Below the pieces are notes generated by a model. The model saw only the letters and a list, made by a program, of their open reading frames with translations. It ran no database searches and was not told the origin of the DNA. The position numbers and the translations under genes are program-made. This document shows positions 32,231 through 40,886 of a stretch of DNA of 64,000 nucleotides, piece by piece. The stretch's first letter is position 1, and each line of letters starts with the position of its first letter. The stretch spans positions 564,501-628,500 of the forward strand of contig NC_015185.1 of NCBI RefSeq assembly GCF_000191045.1, read 5' to 3'. Origin of the DNA: Desulfurobacterium thermolithotrophum DSM 11699. GTDB lineage: Bacteria > Aquificota > Aquificia > Desulfurobacteriales > Desulfurobacteriaceae.

Positions 32231-33137
32231 ACTTCTAAATAATATCCTTTCTTTAGGATTGCCAGAAGATGTACTTAAAAATCCTTCTATTGTCATTGAA
32301 GGGCATAAAGTTGTTAAGGAAGTTCCTTATCCAGGAATTCTGCTTGAAAAAAAGGTTTTAGATGACAGAATAAAAGTTAGCTTAAAAGTTCTTCCAAATA
32401 TTACAGTTGAGAAGCCAGTCCATATGTGTCTTTCAAAACTTAGTCCAGGAGATCAACTTATTGATATTACTATAGATATTGGCGAAAACTCAAAAGTAAA
32501 GATGGTTTCCCATTGTGCCTTTAAGGGTAAGAATATCAAACACATAAGTAGAACTAATTTTAGAGTAAGAAAAGGAGCTTCTCTTGAAGTTTCTGAAATT
32601 CACTATCACGAGAAGGATATAGATATTTTAATAGACGCTAAGTCAGAAGGTGTAGTAGAAGAAAAAGGTTCCTATAAGAGTCTTTTCAAAATAGATTCAA
32701 ATAATGCAGGAAAGGTCAGAATAGAATACACCGTTGACATTCTTGACTATGCAACTGCAGATATTGAAACAAAAATAGCAGGAAGAGATGGAGATGATAT
32801 ATATGTGAAAGATATCATGTATCTAAAAGGTAAGTACTCTAAAGCTATAGCTAAGAGTAGATTAATGGCTCTTGGCAACACTAAAGCTGAGTTTTACGGA
32901 GAAACTTATGGATTTGGAGATTACTCAAGAGGTCACATTGACTGTTCAGAAATAGTAAGAGGCAATGAAGTTACAGTAAAAGCTATTCCTATAGTTGTTG
33001 TTAATAACGAAACTGCAAAAGTAACACATGAGGCTGCTGTTGGTAGCATTGATAAGAAACAACTTGAAACCTTGATGGCAAAAGGACTTGACGAAGACGA
33101 GGCTGTTGACGTAATTGTTAAAGGAATGCTAGGGTAA
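32214..33137 (+). CDS. sufB: SufB/SufD family Fe-S scaffold protein, short form
   Basis: Partner and presumed scaffold for the SufC ATPase. At 307 residues it is much shorter than canonical SufB (about 470) and corresponds mainly to the beta-helix core plus the C-terminal SufC-binding part: GDDIYVKDIMYLKGKYSKAI, HIDCSEIVRGNEVTVKAIP, ETAKVTHEAAVGSIDKKQLE and LMAKGLDEDEAVDVIVKGML. The Cys in HIDCSEIV and His in VTHEAAVG match positions implicated in cluster assembly in SufB/SufD. Likely a homodimer with SufC, as SmsB (inference). Confidence 0.88.
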   Translation: MEKIDKLLNNILSLGLPEDVLKNPSIVIEGHKVVKEVPYPGILLEKKVLDDRIKVSLKVLPNITVEKPVHMCLSKLSPGDQLIDITIDIGENSKVKMVSHCAFKGKNIKHISRTNFRVRKGASLEVSEIHYHEKDIDILIDAKSEGVVEEKGSYKSLFKIDSNNAGKVRIEYTVDILDYATADIETKIAGRDGDDIYVKDIMYLKGKYSKAIAKSRLMALGNTKAEFYGETYGFGDYSRGHIDCSEIVRGNEVTVKAIPIVVVNNETAKVTHEAAVGSIDKKQLETLMAKGLDEDEAVDVIVKGMLG

Positions 33138-33164
33138 TAACCATTTAAATATAAGGAGAGAAAG

Positions 33165-33500
33165 ATGAAAGTATTTGGTCCAGAACCAGAAGGCAAAAGA
33201 AAACATACACCCGTAATTGAAGCACCTGCAAAAGTAAAAAAGGGTGAGTGGTTTGATGTAAAGGTTGTTGTTGGTAAGGATATTGCACATCCAAATACAA
33301 AAGAACATTGGATTGCGCATATATCCCTTTGGGCTGGAGACTTCTTGGTAGCAAAAGCAGATCTTGAACCTGAAAAGGCTGCATCAGAAGTTATTTTTAA
33401 AGTAAAACTTGAAGAAACAACAACCCTTACTGCCCATGCATACTGCAATCTTCACGGCCTCTGGCACAGTGAAGAAGTAACCGTAGAAGTTGAGGAATAA
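33165..33500 (+). CDS. sor: Superoxide reductase (neelaredoxin type)
   Basis: Reduces superoxide to peroxide without making oxygen, an anaerobe defence. The 111-residue protein has the iron site of neelaredoxin: His14 (RKHTP), His42 (AHPN), His48 (EHWIAH), Cys94 and His97 (YCNLHGLW). The Glu that normally precedes Lys-His (EKHVP in Pyrococcus and Archaeoglobus proteins) is Arg12 here, so the usual sixth ligand is missing. No desulforedoxin domain is present. It is 27 bases downstream of sufB and closed by a hairpin, linking it to Fe-S assembly under oxidative stress. Confidence 0.92.
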   Translation: MKVFGPEPEGKRKHTPVIEAPAKVKKGEWFDVKVVVGKDIAHPNTKEHWIAHISLWAGDFLVAKADLEPEKAASEVIFKVKLEETTTLTAHAYCNLHGLWHSEEVTVEVEE

Positions 33501-33504
33501 TTTC

Positions 33505-33524
33505 TGGCGCCCTTACGGGCGCCA
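33505..33524 (+). terminator. Terminator after the suf-superoxide reductase operon
   Basis: Perfect 8-bp GC-rich inverted repeat TGGCGCCC / GGGCGCCA with loop TTAC, starting 4 bases after the superoxide reductase stop. No long U-run follows. Confidence 0.7.
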
Positions 33525-33801
33525 TCAAATTGGCTTAGGTGAAATGGGCTTAAGGAATAAGAAAAAGAGAAAGAATCTTGATAGCGTTAATGTTTGTTAG
33601 TTACGCTACTGTGTGTTATATTGATTTTTCGAAGATAAGCTTAGGAATAACTATCTTTTTGAGAATTTCTCTTCACAGTTATTGTATTCCTTGGCTTTGA
33701 CAAGTTGTAGTGTATAGAGTTAGATATAGAACAGGTTGGAAGATTTTTGATATACTTCACACAAAGTAATTCGTTTTCGAACGATTGCAGGAGCCTAAAA
33801 G
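33525..33801 (+). other. Intergenic region before the restriction-modification genes
   Basis: A/T-rich stretch without a credible reading frame. A TTGACA lies at 33697-33702 and TAGATA at 33721-33726 (18-base spacer, weak -10), which could serve mod. The base composition shifts here toward that of the island. No attachment site, tRNA end or direct repeat marking an integration point was found. Confidence 0.4.
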
Positions 33802-36384
33802 ATGAAAATAGAAAGAAAAGTTTATGAAGAAAAATTTTGGAATATACTTGAGGATTTATTTGCAGGAGCAGAAGTAGAAGGTAAAAGTGGATATGTAAAT
33901 CTTCTGAAGGTAAAAAGAAAATATTTTAAAAATTATTTAAAACCAAATCTCTTAGAGTATATAGACAAGCAGTTAAAAGATTTTCCAGATTTTAAAGAAG
34001 AACTCTATCAAAAACTATATTCATTCTTTCACAGATATTTTTCTGAAACAGGAAGTATATATTTTTCATACACACCGCTTTACTACAAGATATACGATAA
34101 AGTTTATAAAAACGAAGGAAAGAAAGAAGTTTACTTTAAGCCAAGTGAGTTTGATTCCAATACAGATTTTGAACAAATCTTATCAGATAAAGAAGATGTA
34201 AGCCTATTTTGGAAAACGCATATGCTTTATTACATAAAAACAGACAAAATAATTCGTTCCATGAAAGTAGAAATACCAGAAGAAGCATTAACTTTTTACT
34301 TTGACGCATCAGAAATAGAACTAAAAAAAGCAAATGAAAAAAAACAGTTAATTTATGAATTAAAAGAAGTAAAAGAAGATGGAACTATAGTATTAAAAGT
34401 TTTATATTCCGAAAGAGGAAAGAAAACAAAAGAAAAAGAAATAATAAAGCAGGTAAAAAAAGTATACAAACACTCAAGATTGACAGAAGAATATCTAAAT
34501 AAAGCAATAAAAACCTTTGAAAAACAGGCAAATGTAGATTACTTCATAAACAAAAATGCAGAAAAGTTTTTAAAAGAACAGTTTGATTTATGGATGTATC
34601 AGTATCTCTTTTCACAGGAAGCAAGTTTTGATTTAAAAAGATTCCAAGAGCTTCAAGCATTAAAGAATATAGCTTATAGGATAATAGAGTTTATAGCACA
34701 ATTTGAAGATGAATTAAGAAAGATATGGGAAAAACCAAGATTAGTATTTAACTCAAACTATGTAATAACACTTGATAGAATAGCAAATAAAGAAGAAGGA
34801 AAAGAAATTTTAGAAGAAATAATAAGCCAGTTAAAAGAGCAGGAAAAAGAATTTAAAAAGAGTATAAACCAGTTAAAGAAGATAAAAGAGAATTACAAAT
34901 CTTATAAGGAAAGATTTGAGAATCATCAAATAAAAAATCAATTAGAGGAATGGTATTTATTAGACATAATAGAAGAAGGTTTTGGAGTAGATGGGATATT
35001 AAAAAATGGTGAGTTAAACGAAAAATGGAAGTTTTTACCTGTTGATACAAAATACTTTAATGGATTAAAAGAAAAAATAGAAGAAATATTTGACATAGAT
35101 GAAGAGTTAGATGGAAGATTAATAAAAAGTGAAAACTGGCAAGCATTAAATACAATACTGCCAAAGCATAAAGAAAAAATACAAACTATTTATATTGACC
35201 CGCCGTTTAACAAAGAGCAAGAAGCAGATTATTACTATAATGTGAATTATAAAGATTCTACTTGGATAACAATGCTTGAAAATAGAATTTCTTTAGCTAA
35301 AGAGTTATTGAATGAAAAGGGAAGTATTTTTGTAAGATGTGATTACAATGGAAATATGTATGTAAGAATGCTTTTAAATGAGATTTTTGGGAAGGAGAAT
35401 TTTAGAAATGAAATAGATATTAAAAGAAACCAATCTTTACCTAAAACAGGAGATGTTAATTTAATAGAAGAAACAGAAAATCTTTATGTATTTGGTAAAA
35501 CAAATAAGTTTTATTTTATAAACCAATTGATGGACAGAGAAAAACCAAAATGGGTGGATCTAGGGACTCGTCCATCAGATGTAGAAGATAATCCTCCAAG
35601 AGTAGTGGAAGGCAAAGAGTTTTATCCTCCAAAATACAGGAGATGGGCATATTCGCAGGATAATATTGATGAGATGTATGCTAAGGGAAGATTAAAAATA
35701 GAAAATGGAAAAATTAAGATATTATTAGACAAGAGAAAATTAGGAAGTAATTGGACAGATATTCCTGGATATTCTACAGTTCCGACTTGGGGATTTAAAA
35801 CCGAAAATTCGGAAGTATTACTCAAAAGAGTTATCCAATCAACCTTAAACGAAAGAGATATAATCTTAGACTTCTTCCTTGGATCTGGAACAACAACAGC
35901 AGTAGCACATAAGTTAAAAAGAAAATGGATAGGAGTAGAGCTTGGGGAACATTTTTACTCAGTAATACTACCAAGGATGAAAAAAGTTTTATTCTATGAC
36001 AAATCAGGCATAAGTAAAGATAAAGATGTAAAAGAACTATATAATGATAAAAAGGCAGGTGGATTTTTCAAGTACTATGAACTTGAGCAGTATGAAGATA
36101 TATTAAAAACAATAGAATATGCAGACATAGATGTAGAAGAATATTATGAAAAATTAGCTAATGTTTTAGGAGAAGATTTTAAATCTTCAAAAGCAGAGCC
36201 ATTTATATTTGATAAAAAATTAGCAAGAGTTGTTGATGAAGAAGGTAATATAAATATACAGAACCTATATCCAGATAAAGAAATAGACATTGCAGAAAGT
36301 ATATCAAATGTATTAGGAATAAGCTTTAATCAAGCAAAAGAAAATATAAACAACAAAACTTTAGCAAAACTATTAAACATTTAA
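33802..36384 (+). CDS. mod: Type III restriction-modification DNA methyltransferase (Mod), N-terminally extended
   Basis: Adenine-specific methyltransferase of the beta class and the recognition subunit of the type III system. Motif IV is DPPF in IYIDPPFNKEQEADYYY near residue 464 and motif I is FLGSGTTTAVAHKLKRKWIG near 691, in the beta-class order with the target region between them. At 860 residues it is longer than typical Mod (600-650): about 400 residues precede LIKSENWQALNTIL, the segment that usually lies near residue 60-100. That extension is Lys/Glu-rich and helical, of unknown role. Codon use is strongly A-rich (many AAA, ATA), unlike neighbours, pointing to horizontal gain. res follows after 10 bases. 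Confidence 0.9.
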   Translation: MKIERKVYEEKFWNILEDLFAGAEVEGKSGYVNLLKVKRKYFKNYLKPNLLEYIDKQLKDFPDFKEELYQKLYSFFHRYFSETGSIYFSYTPLYYKIYDKVYKNEGKKEVYFKPSEFDSNTDFEQILSDKEDVSLFWKTHMLYYIKTDKIIRSMKVEIPEEALTFYFDASEIELKKANEKKQLIYELKEVKEDGTIVLKVLYSERGKKTKEKEIIKQVKKVYKHSRLTEEYLNKAIKTFEKQANVDYFINKNAEKFLKEQFDLWMYQYLFSQEASFDLKRFQELQALKNIAYRIIEFIAQFEDELRKIWEKPRLVFNSNYVITLDRIANKEEGKEILEEIISQLKEQEKEFKKSINQLKKIKENYKSYKERFENHQIKNQLEEWYLLDIIEEGFGVDGILKNGELNEKWKFLPVDTKYFNGLKEKIEEIFDIDEELDGRLIKSENWQALNTILPKHKEKIQTIYIDPPFNKEQEADYYYNVNYKDSTWITMLENRISLAKELLNEKGSIFVRCDYNGNMYVRMLLNEIFGKENFRNEIDIKRNQSLPKTGDVNLIEETENLYVFGKTNKFYFINQLMDREKPKWVDLGTRPSDVEDNPPRVVEGKEFYPPKYRRWAYSQDNIDEMYAKGRLKIENGKIKILLDKRKLGSNWTDIPGYSTVPTWGFKTENSEVLLKRVIQSTLNERDIILDFFLGSGTTTAVAHKLKRKWIGVELGEHFYSVILPRMKKVLFYDKSGISKDKDVKELYNDKKAGGFFKYYELEQYEDILKTIEYADIDVEEYYEKLANVLGEDFKSSKAEPFIFDKKLARVVDEEGNINIQNLYPDKEIDIAESISNVLGISFNQAKENINNKTLAKLLNI

Positions 36385-36394
36385 GGTGATAACT

Positions 36395-39367
36395 ATGGCA
36401 ACAAAATTAAAAGCACAGCCTTATATAAAACTACAACAAATAGCCGAAGAAATAGAAATAAAAAATCCAAACTGGGATATATTAGATAACACATTTTCAA
36501 CACAAAAAACATTATTTGACTATCAACAGCAAGCACTTGAAAATGCATTAAAGATATTATGGAAATACTTTGAAGACTTACAGGAAAACAAAGAAGAATT
36601 TGCAAAAATATATAAAGATTTAGATATATACGAAGACTTACATATAAAACTAAAAGGAAATAAACACGCAGAATTGTTAAAAGAATTTTTCAATGTAGAA
36701 ATAGACAATAAAGGTAATGAATACATACCATTTAGCGAAATTTCAAACAGAATGTCATTTTGGATGGCAACAGGAAGTGGAAAAACACTAATCATAGTAA
36801 AACTAATAACACTACTTCATAAACTAATGAAACTTGGACTAATTCCTAAAAAAGAAATAATGTTTCTAACCTATAGACAGGACTTACTTAAAGCATTTAA
36901 AAAACATGTAGAAGAATACAATCAAGGAAAATCACTTGAAAATCAAATAAAGCTAATCTCATTAAAAGATTATGAAAAAGAAAAAAATCAAAAAGACTTT
37001 TCAAACAGAGTATTTATTTACAGGTCAGATTTAATATCAGATGAAAGAAAAGAAAACATACTAAACTTTAGAGATTATTTAGAAAACCAAAACGAAAAGC
37101 TAATAGGAAATTGGTATTTAATATTAGATGAAGCACATAAAGGAGACTCACAAGAAAGTAAAAGACAGAATATATTTTCAATCCTAACACAAAAAGGTTT
37201 TTTATTTAACTTTTCTGCAACGTTTACAGAAGCTATTGATATAGTCTCAACAGTTTACAACCTTAACCTAAACGAATTTATAAATAAAGGATATGGTAAA
37301 CAGATATACGTATCAAATGAAGAAATAAATGCATTTAAAGAAAAATCAGATTTTAACGAGAAAGCAAAAAGAAAAATAATCTTAAAGAACCTAATAAACC
37401 TTACAGCAGTAAAAAAAGCATACGAAAAGATAAAAGATGAAAACCTATATCACAATCCATTATTAATATTTTTAATGAATTCAGTAAACACAAAAGACGC
37501 AGATTTAAAATTAGTATTTAAAGAATTAGCCAAAATCGGAAAAAATATAGACCAAAATTTATTTAATGAAGCCAAAAATGAACTAATAGAAGAATTTAAA
37601 AATGCAAAATACACACTTGGAGAAGGAAGCTACACATTAGATTTTATAAATGAGTTTGTAGAAAAGATAGATAAAAATCATATTTACCAATATGTGTATA
37701 ACTCAAGCACAGGTGGGAATATAGAATACATAATAAATCCAAACCAGAAACAAGAAATAGCACTAAAACTTGATACATCAGATAAACCATTTGCACTTAT
37801 AAAAATAGGTGATATATCAAAATGGATAAAAGAAAATCTAACAGAATATAAAGAAAATGAAAGCTATGAAGAAAAAGGATATTTTGAGAACCTAAACAAT
37901 CCAGATAGTCCAATAAACATACTACTTGGAAGTAGAGCATTTTATGAAGGATGGGATAGCAATAGACCAAACATAATTACCTTTATAAACATAGGAACAG
38001 GAACAGATGCAAAAAAGTTTGTTTTGCAAGCAATAGGTAGAGGAATAAGAATAGAACCTTTACCAAACCAAAGAAAAAGATTAGATAGATTAGCAGTTAA
38101 CAATCAATCATTAAATCAAAAATTGGAAGAATATAAAAAAGAGATAAAAACATTAGAAACCCTTTTAGTATATGCAACAAACAAAAAAGCAATAGAAACA
38201 ATACTAAAAGAATTAGAACTTGTAAAAAAATCTGAAGGATTTGAAGAAGTATCCTTATGGAAGAATGAAAGGATAAAAAAAGAAAACCTATTATTGCTAA
38301 TACCTTCATATGCAAAAAATAAAGAAAAAATAATAAATCAAGCCTATCCTGTTAAGTTTAGAATGAGTAAAGAGAATTTAGACATTTTAAAAATATACTT
38401 TCAATTAATGCCAGTAGAAAGGTTTATACTTGAATATGAAACAGATATTGAAACCTATAACTCATTAAAAAAGATAGTAGAAGAAAGTAACAAATACATA
38501 GCAATAGATAAAAACAGAAACTATAAAGATATAAAAATGCTTATAAATTCACTTATAAATCATATAAATGCCGAAACAGAAGACTTTAATGAGTTTATAC
38601 CTGTAAATGACAAAATAGTCCATTTTAGAAAAATAAAAGTTAGAAATGATTATAAGGATAAGTTTGTAAAAGCAGTAGAAAAAGTAAAAGATAGCGATGT
38701 AAATAAAGCTAATATCATAAAGGAAACTCTAAAAGGACAGGGAATTGAAGGAAATATAATTGAAAACACTATAAAATCATTACTACAGCAAGAAATAGAT
38801 GATGTAAAAATAAGAAAACTATTACAGCACTATTACATACCAATTATCTACACTAAAGAAAAAAAAGACTGGATAAAACATATAATCAACATAGAAAGTG
38901 AATATGACTTTATCGCAAACCTATTAGAAATAATAGATGACATAGATAAGCATTACGATTGGTGGATGTTTAGTAAATTAGATGAGCATTTAGATAAAGA
39001 GATTTATATACCTTATGTGAACCAAGGAAAAACAAAAAAATTCATTCCTGATTTTGTTTTTTGGTTAAAAAAAGGAAATGACTATAAAATTTTATTTATA
39101 GACCCCAAAGGTAGTGTATATTCTTCATATTTAGAAAAAATAGATGGATACAAAAGCATATTTGAAGAAAATGGAAAACCAAAAACATTTAGAATAAATA
39201 AAGGAAATTCAAACCTAAACGTAAAAGTAGATTTAAAACTTTACACAAAAGACACGGTTTCCGCTATAGCAGGAACAGAATATAAAAAATACTGGATAGA
39301 TAAGAAAAGTATGAAAAATGTTTTTATCACGTCCTCTAAATCATTGAATAGCCAAAGTACAAAGTAA
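36395..39367 (+). CDS. res: Type III restriction enzyme Res subunit (helicase-nuclease)
   Basis: ATP-dependent translocating restriction subunit. The 990 residues show superfamily 2 helicase motifs: Walker A MATGSGKTLIIVKL near 125, DEAH box LILDEAHKGD near 244, motif III FSATFTEA near 275, YEGWD near 517 and motif VI QAIGRGIRIEP near 545. The C-terminal PD-(D/E)xK-like nuclease reads FIPDFVFWLKKG then ILFIDPKGS (about 883-905). ATG 36395 is chosen because AAGGTGA (36383-36389) is its ribosome site; a longer frame from GTG 36386 would run through it. A-rich codon use matches mod. Confidence 0.9.
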   Translation: MATKLKAQPYIKLQQIAEEIEIKNPNWDILDNTFSTQKTLFDYQQQALENALKILWKYFEDLQENKEEFAKIYKDLDIYEDLHIKLKGNKHAELLKEFFNVEIDNKGNEYIPFSEISNRMSFWMATGSGKTLIIVKLITLLHKLMKLGLIPKKEIMFLTYRQDLLKAFKKHVEEYNQGKSLENQIKLISLKDYEKEKNQKDFSNRVFIYRSDLISDERKENILNFRDYLENQNEKLIGNWYLILDEAHKGDSQESKRQNIFSILTQKGFLFNFSATFTEAIDIVSTVYNLNLNEFINKGYGKQIYVSNEEINAFKEKSDFNEKAKRKIILKNLINLTAVKKAYEKIKDENLYHNPLLIFLMNSVNTKDADLKLVFKELAKIGKNIDQNLFNEAKNELIEEFKNAKYTLGEGSYTLDFINEFVEKIDKNHIYQYVYNSSTGGNIEYIINPNQKQEIALKLDTSDKPFALIKIGDISKWIKENLTEYKENESYEEKGYFENLNNPDSPINILLGSRAFYEGWDSNRPNIITFINIGTGTDAKKFVLQAIGRGIRIEPLPNQRKRLDRLAVNNQSLNQKLEEYKKEIKTLETLLVYATNKKAIETILKELELVKKSEGFEEVSLWKNERIKKENLLLLIPSYAKNKEKIINQAYPVKFRMSKENLDILKIYFQLMPVERFILEYETDIETYNSLKKIVEESNKYIAIDKNRNYKDIKMLINSLINHINAETEDFNEFIPVNDKIVHFRKIKVRNDYKDKFVKAVEKVKDSDVNKANIIKETLKGQGIEGNIIENTIKSLLQQEIDDVKIRKLLQHYYIPIIYTKEKKDWIKHIINIESEYDFIANLLEIIDDIDKHYDWWMFSKLDEHLDKEIYIPYVNQGKTKKFIPDFVFWLKKGNDYKILFIDPKGSVYSSYLEKIDGYKSIFEENGKPKTFRINKGNSNLNVKVDLKLYTKDTVSAIAGTEYKKYWIDKKSMKNVFITSSKSLNSQSTK

Positions 39368-39426
39368 TAGACTAGACAATTTCATAAATGAATAAGTAGC
39401 TTCAATCTAATCAGTAACTCAAGGTA

Positions 39427-39548
39427 GTGTCAAGAATTTTGTGTAAGCTTGAAAAATGGGATACCCTCCTGGGGAACACCCTGGGTAGTGTACGATATTT
39501 TGTGTAAGCTGGAAAAATGGAGTAACCTCCTGGGGAACAAACCCAAAA
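39427..39548 (+). repeat. Tandem duplicate of the IS256-type left end
   Basis: Two related copies of the left terminal region lie 61 bases apart (39427 and 39488). Each begins with GTGT, has ATTTTGTGTAAGCT about 10 bases in, then GAAAAATGG and a conserved CCTCCTGGGGAAC. The right end at 40730-40708 read on the other strand gives GTGTCAATAATTTTGTGTAA, matching both. The outer copy resembles the right end more closely in its first bases. Confidence 0.8.
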
Positions 39549-40730
39549 AACCCATAACCCCAGGAGGTCAAGATGAAACTACAAAAGATTTTACCAGACA
39601 TCATTAAAGAAGTGGTAAAACAGACTTTAGAATCAATCATGGTAGCTGAGAGGGAAGTGTTTCTTAAAGAAAATGGAGGAACAAAGAACGGCTTTTACGT
39701 AAGAAACTTAGATACTGTTATTGGTAAGCTTGAAAACCTGCGAGTTCCGAGAGATAGAGAAGGAAAATTCAGAACAAAACTGATAGAACCTTATAGAAGA
39801 AGAGATATCAATCTTGAAGATTTAATACTTGGGATGTTTGCTTCTGGTATGAGTGCAAGAGCAGTAGCACAGGCTCTTGAAAGTGCATTTGAGCTTAAAT
39901 ACTCACCTTCAACGATTAGTCAAATATCTCAGGTGACTTTAGAGGAGATAAACAAATGGAAACAGAAAAAACTCAAAAGTAGATACTCCGTCATAATGCT
40001 TGATGGGATGTGGCTATCTGTTAGAAGAGATACCGTTGAAAAGGAAGTTGTCCTTTTTGTTATCGGCATAGATGAGGACGGTTACAAACAAATCCTGGAT
40101 TTTGAAGTTAACCCATCAGAAGGGGCTGAAAGCTGGGCAGAGATGATAAAAAGACTTTATGACCGAGGAGTAAGAGAAGTACTCCTTTTTGTAGCAGATG
40201 GAATTACTGGACTTGAAGAAAGGATAAAGGAGTACTTTCCGAAAGCTGATTTTCAGACCTGCGTGGTTCACAAGGTCAAAAATACTTTGAACAAAGTTCG
40301 AGCTAAGGACAGGAAGAAAGTGGCGAAGGATCTGAAAAGGATATATCAAGTCTCTACGGAAGAGGATGCGCTAAGAGGTTTTGAGAAGTTTAAGGAAAAA
40401 TGGGGAGCAAAGTATCCGAAGGTAGTAAAGTCGTGGGAGCAGGAACTTTATAAGCTCCTTACTTTCCTCAGGTATCCGGAGTCCATACAGAGAGTGGTAT
40501 ACACGACGAATTTGATAGAAAGGACGATAAAGGAGATAAGGAAGAGGGTTAAGGTAATAGGAGCTTTACCGTCGGTTGGTGCTGTTGAAAAGTTTGTTTA
40601 TCTTAGGGTAGCAATGCTTAATGATAGATGGTCTAACAGGGTGGTTAATGGATTCCTTGAGGCTAAGGAGGAGATTCAAGATATGTTCTCCAGGAGGCAC
40701 TCCTAATGGCTTACACAAAATTATTGACAC
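39488..40730 (+). mobile_element. IS256-family insertion sequence (complete)
   Basis: Bounded by imperfect terminal inverted repeats of roughly 23-50 bases: inner left end 39488, right end 40730. It contains one intact transposase gene. An additional left-end copy starts at 39427, so the outer boundary could be there. The 8 bases flanking either left candidate do not match the 8 bases after the right end, so no target duplication is left. Confidence 0.8.
39573..40706 (+). CDS. IS256-family (mutator-type) transposase
   Basis: DDE transposase of 377 residues. The catalytic triad fits Asp in VIMLDGMWLS near 145, Asp in LFVADGITGLEE near 210 and Glu in TNLIERTIKEIRKRVKVIG near 318, within the mutator-type signature that includes DFQTCVVHKVKN. 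N-terminal QTLESIMVAEREVFL and GTKNGFYVRNLDT are typical. A strong AGGAGGT ribosome site at 39562-39568 precedes ATG. No frameshift or stop; probably active. Confidence 0.92.
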   Translation: MKLQKILPDIIKEVVKQTLESIMVAEREVFLKENGGTKNGFYVRNLDTVIGKLENLRVPRDREGKFRTKLIEPYRRRDINLEDLILGMFASGMSARAVAQALESAFELKYSPSTISQISQVTLEEINKWKQKKLKSRYSVIMLDGMWLSVRRDTVEKEVVLFVIGIDEDGYKQILDFEVNPSEGAESWAEMIKRLYDRGVREVLLFVADGITGLEERIKEYFPKADFQTCVVHKVKNTLNKVRAKDRKKVAKDLKRIYQVSTEEDALRGFEKFKEKWGAKYPKVVKSWEQELYKLLTFLRYPESIQRVVYTTNLIERTIKEIRKRVKVIGALPSVGAVEKFVYLRVAMLNDRWSNRVVNGFLEAKEEIQDMFSRRHS

Positions 40731-40734
40731 AACC

Positions 40735-40880
40735 ACACCCTGAGATGGTCCCCTATTTTTACACCACTGTTCTATCCTTTTTAATACCTCTTTACCGTAG
40801 TATACCTCGTCGGGTGTTCGATAATCAAGTGATTGATGCAATACAATCTTTCCTTGTTGTCAGAACTTCCCACTTTTATT
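40735..40880 (-). pseudogene. Remnant of an IS3-family transposase C-terminus
   Basis: On the minus strand HQSLDYRTPDEVYYGKEVLK is the classic C-terminal end of an IS3-family OrfB (HQSLGYKTPAEVYY pattern). Just upstream the expected NKERL is found in another frame (around 40860), separated by a small insertion near 40845-40855. The terminal sequence TGGTCCCCTATTTTTACAC at 40745-40763 looks like an IS3-type end. Only about 145 bases survive, pressed between the IS256 right end and ribE. Confidence 0.75.
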
Positions 40881-40886
40881 CCTTAC

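Noticed and set aside
31481-33137. Degenerate or truncated full SUF operon
   Set aside because: Both genes are intact with all motifs; the short scaffold fits the known two-gene minimal form.
33802-39367. BREX, DISARM or other multi-gene defence system
   Set aside because: Only a methyltransferase and a helicase-nuclease in the type III order are present; no PglZ, BrxC or DrmA-like genes.
40566-40841. A 91-residue minus-strand protein across the IS256 right end
   Set aside because: Its first 37 residues are IS3-family remnant and the rest is antisense to the IS256 transposase; it is a fusion artefact.
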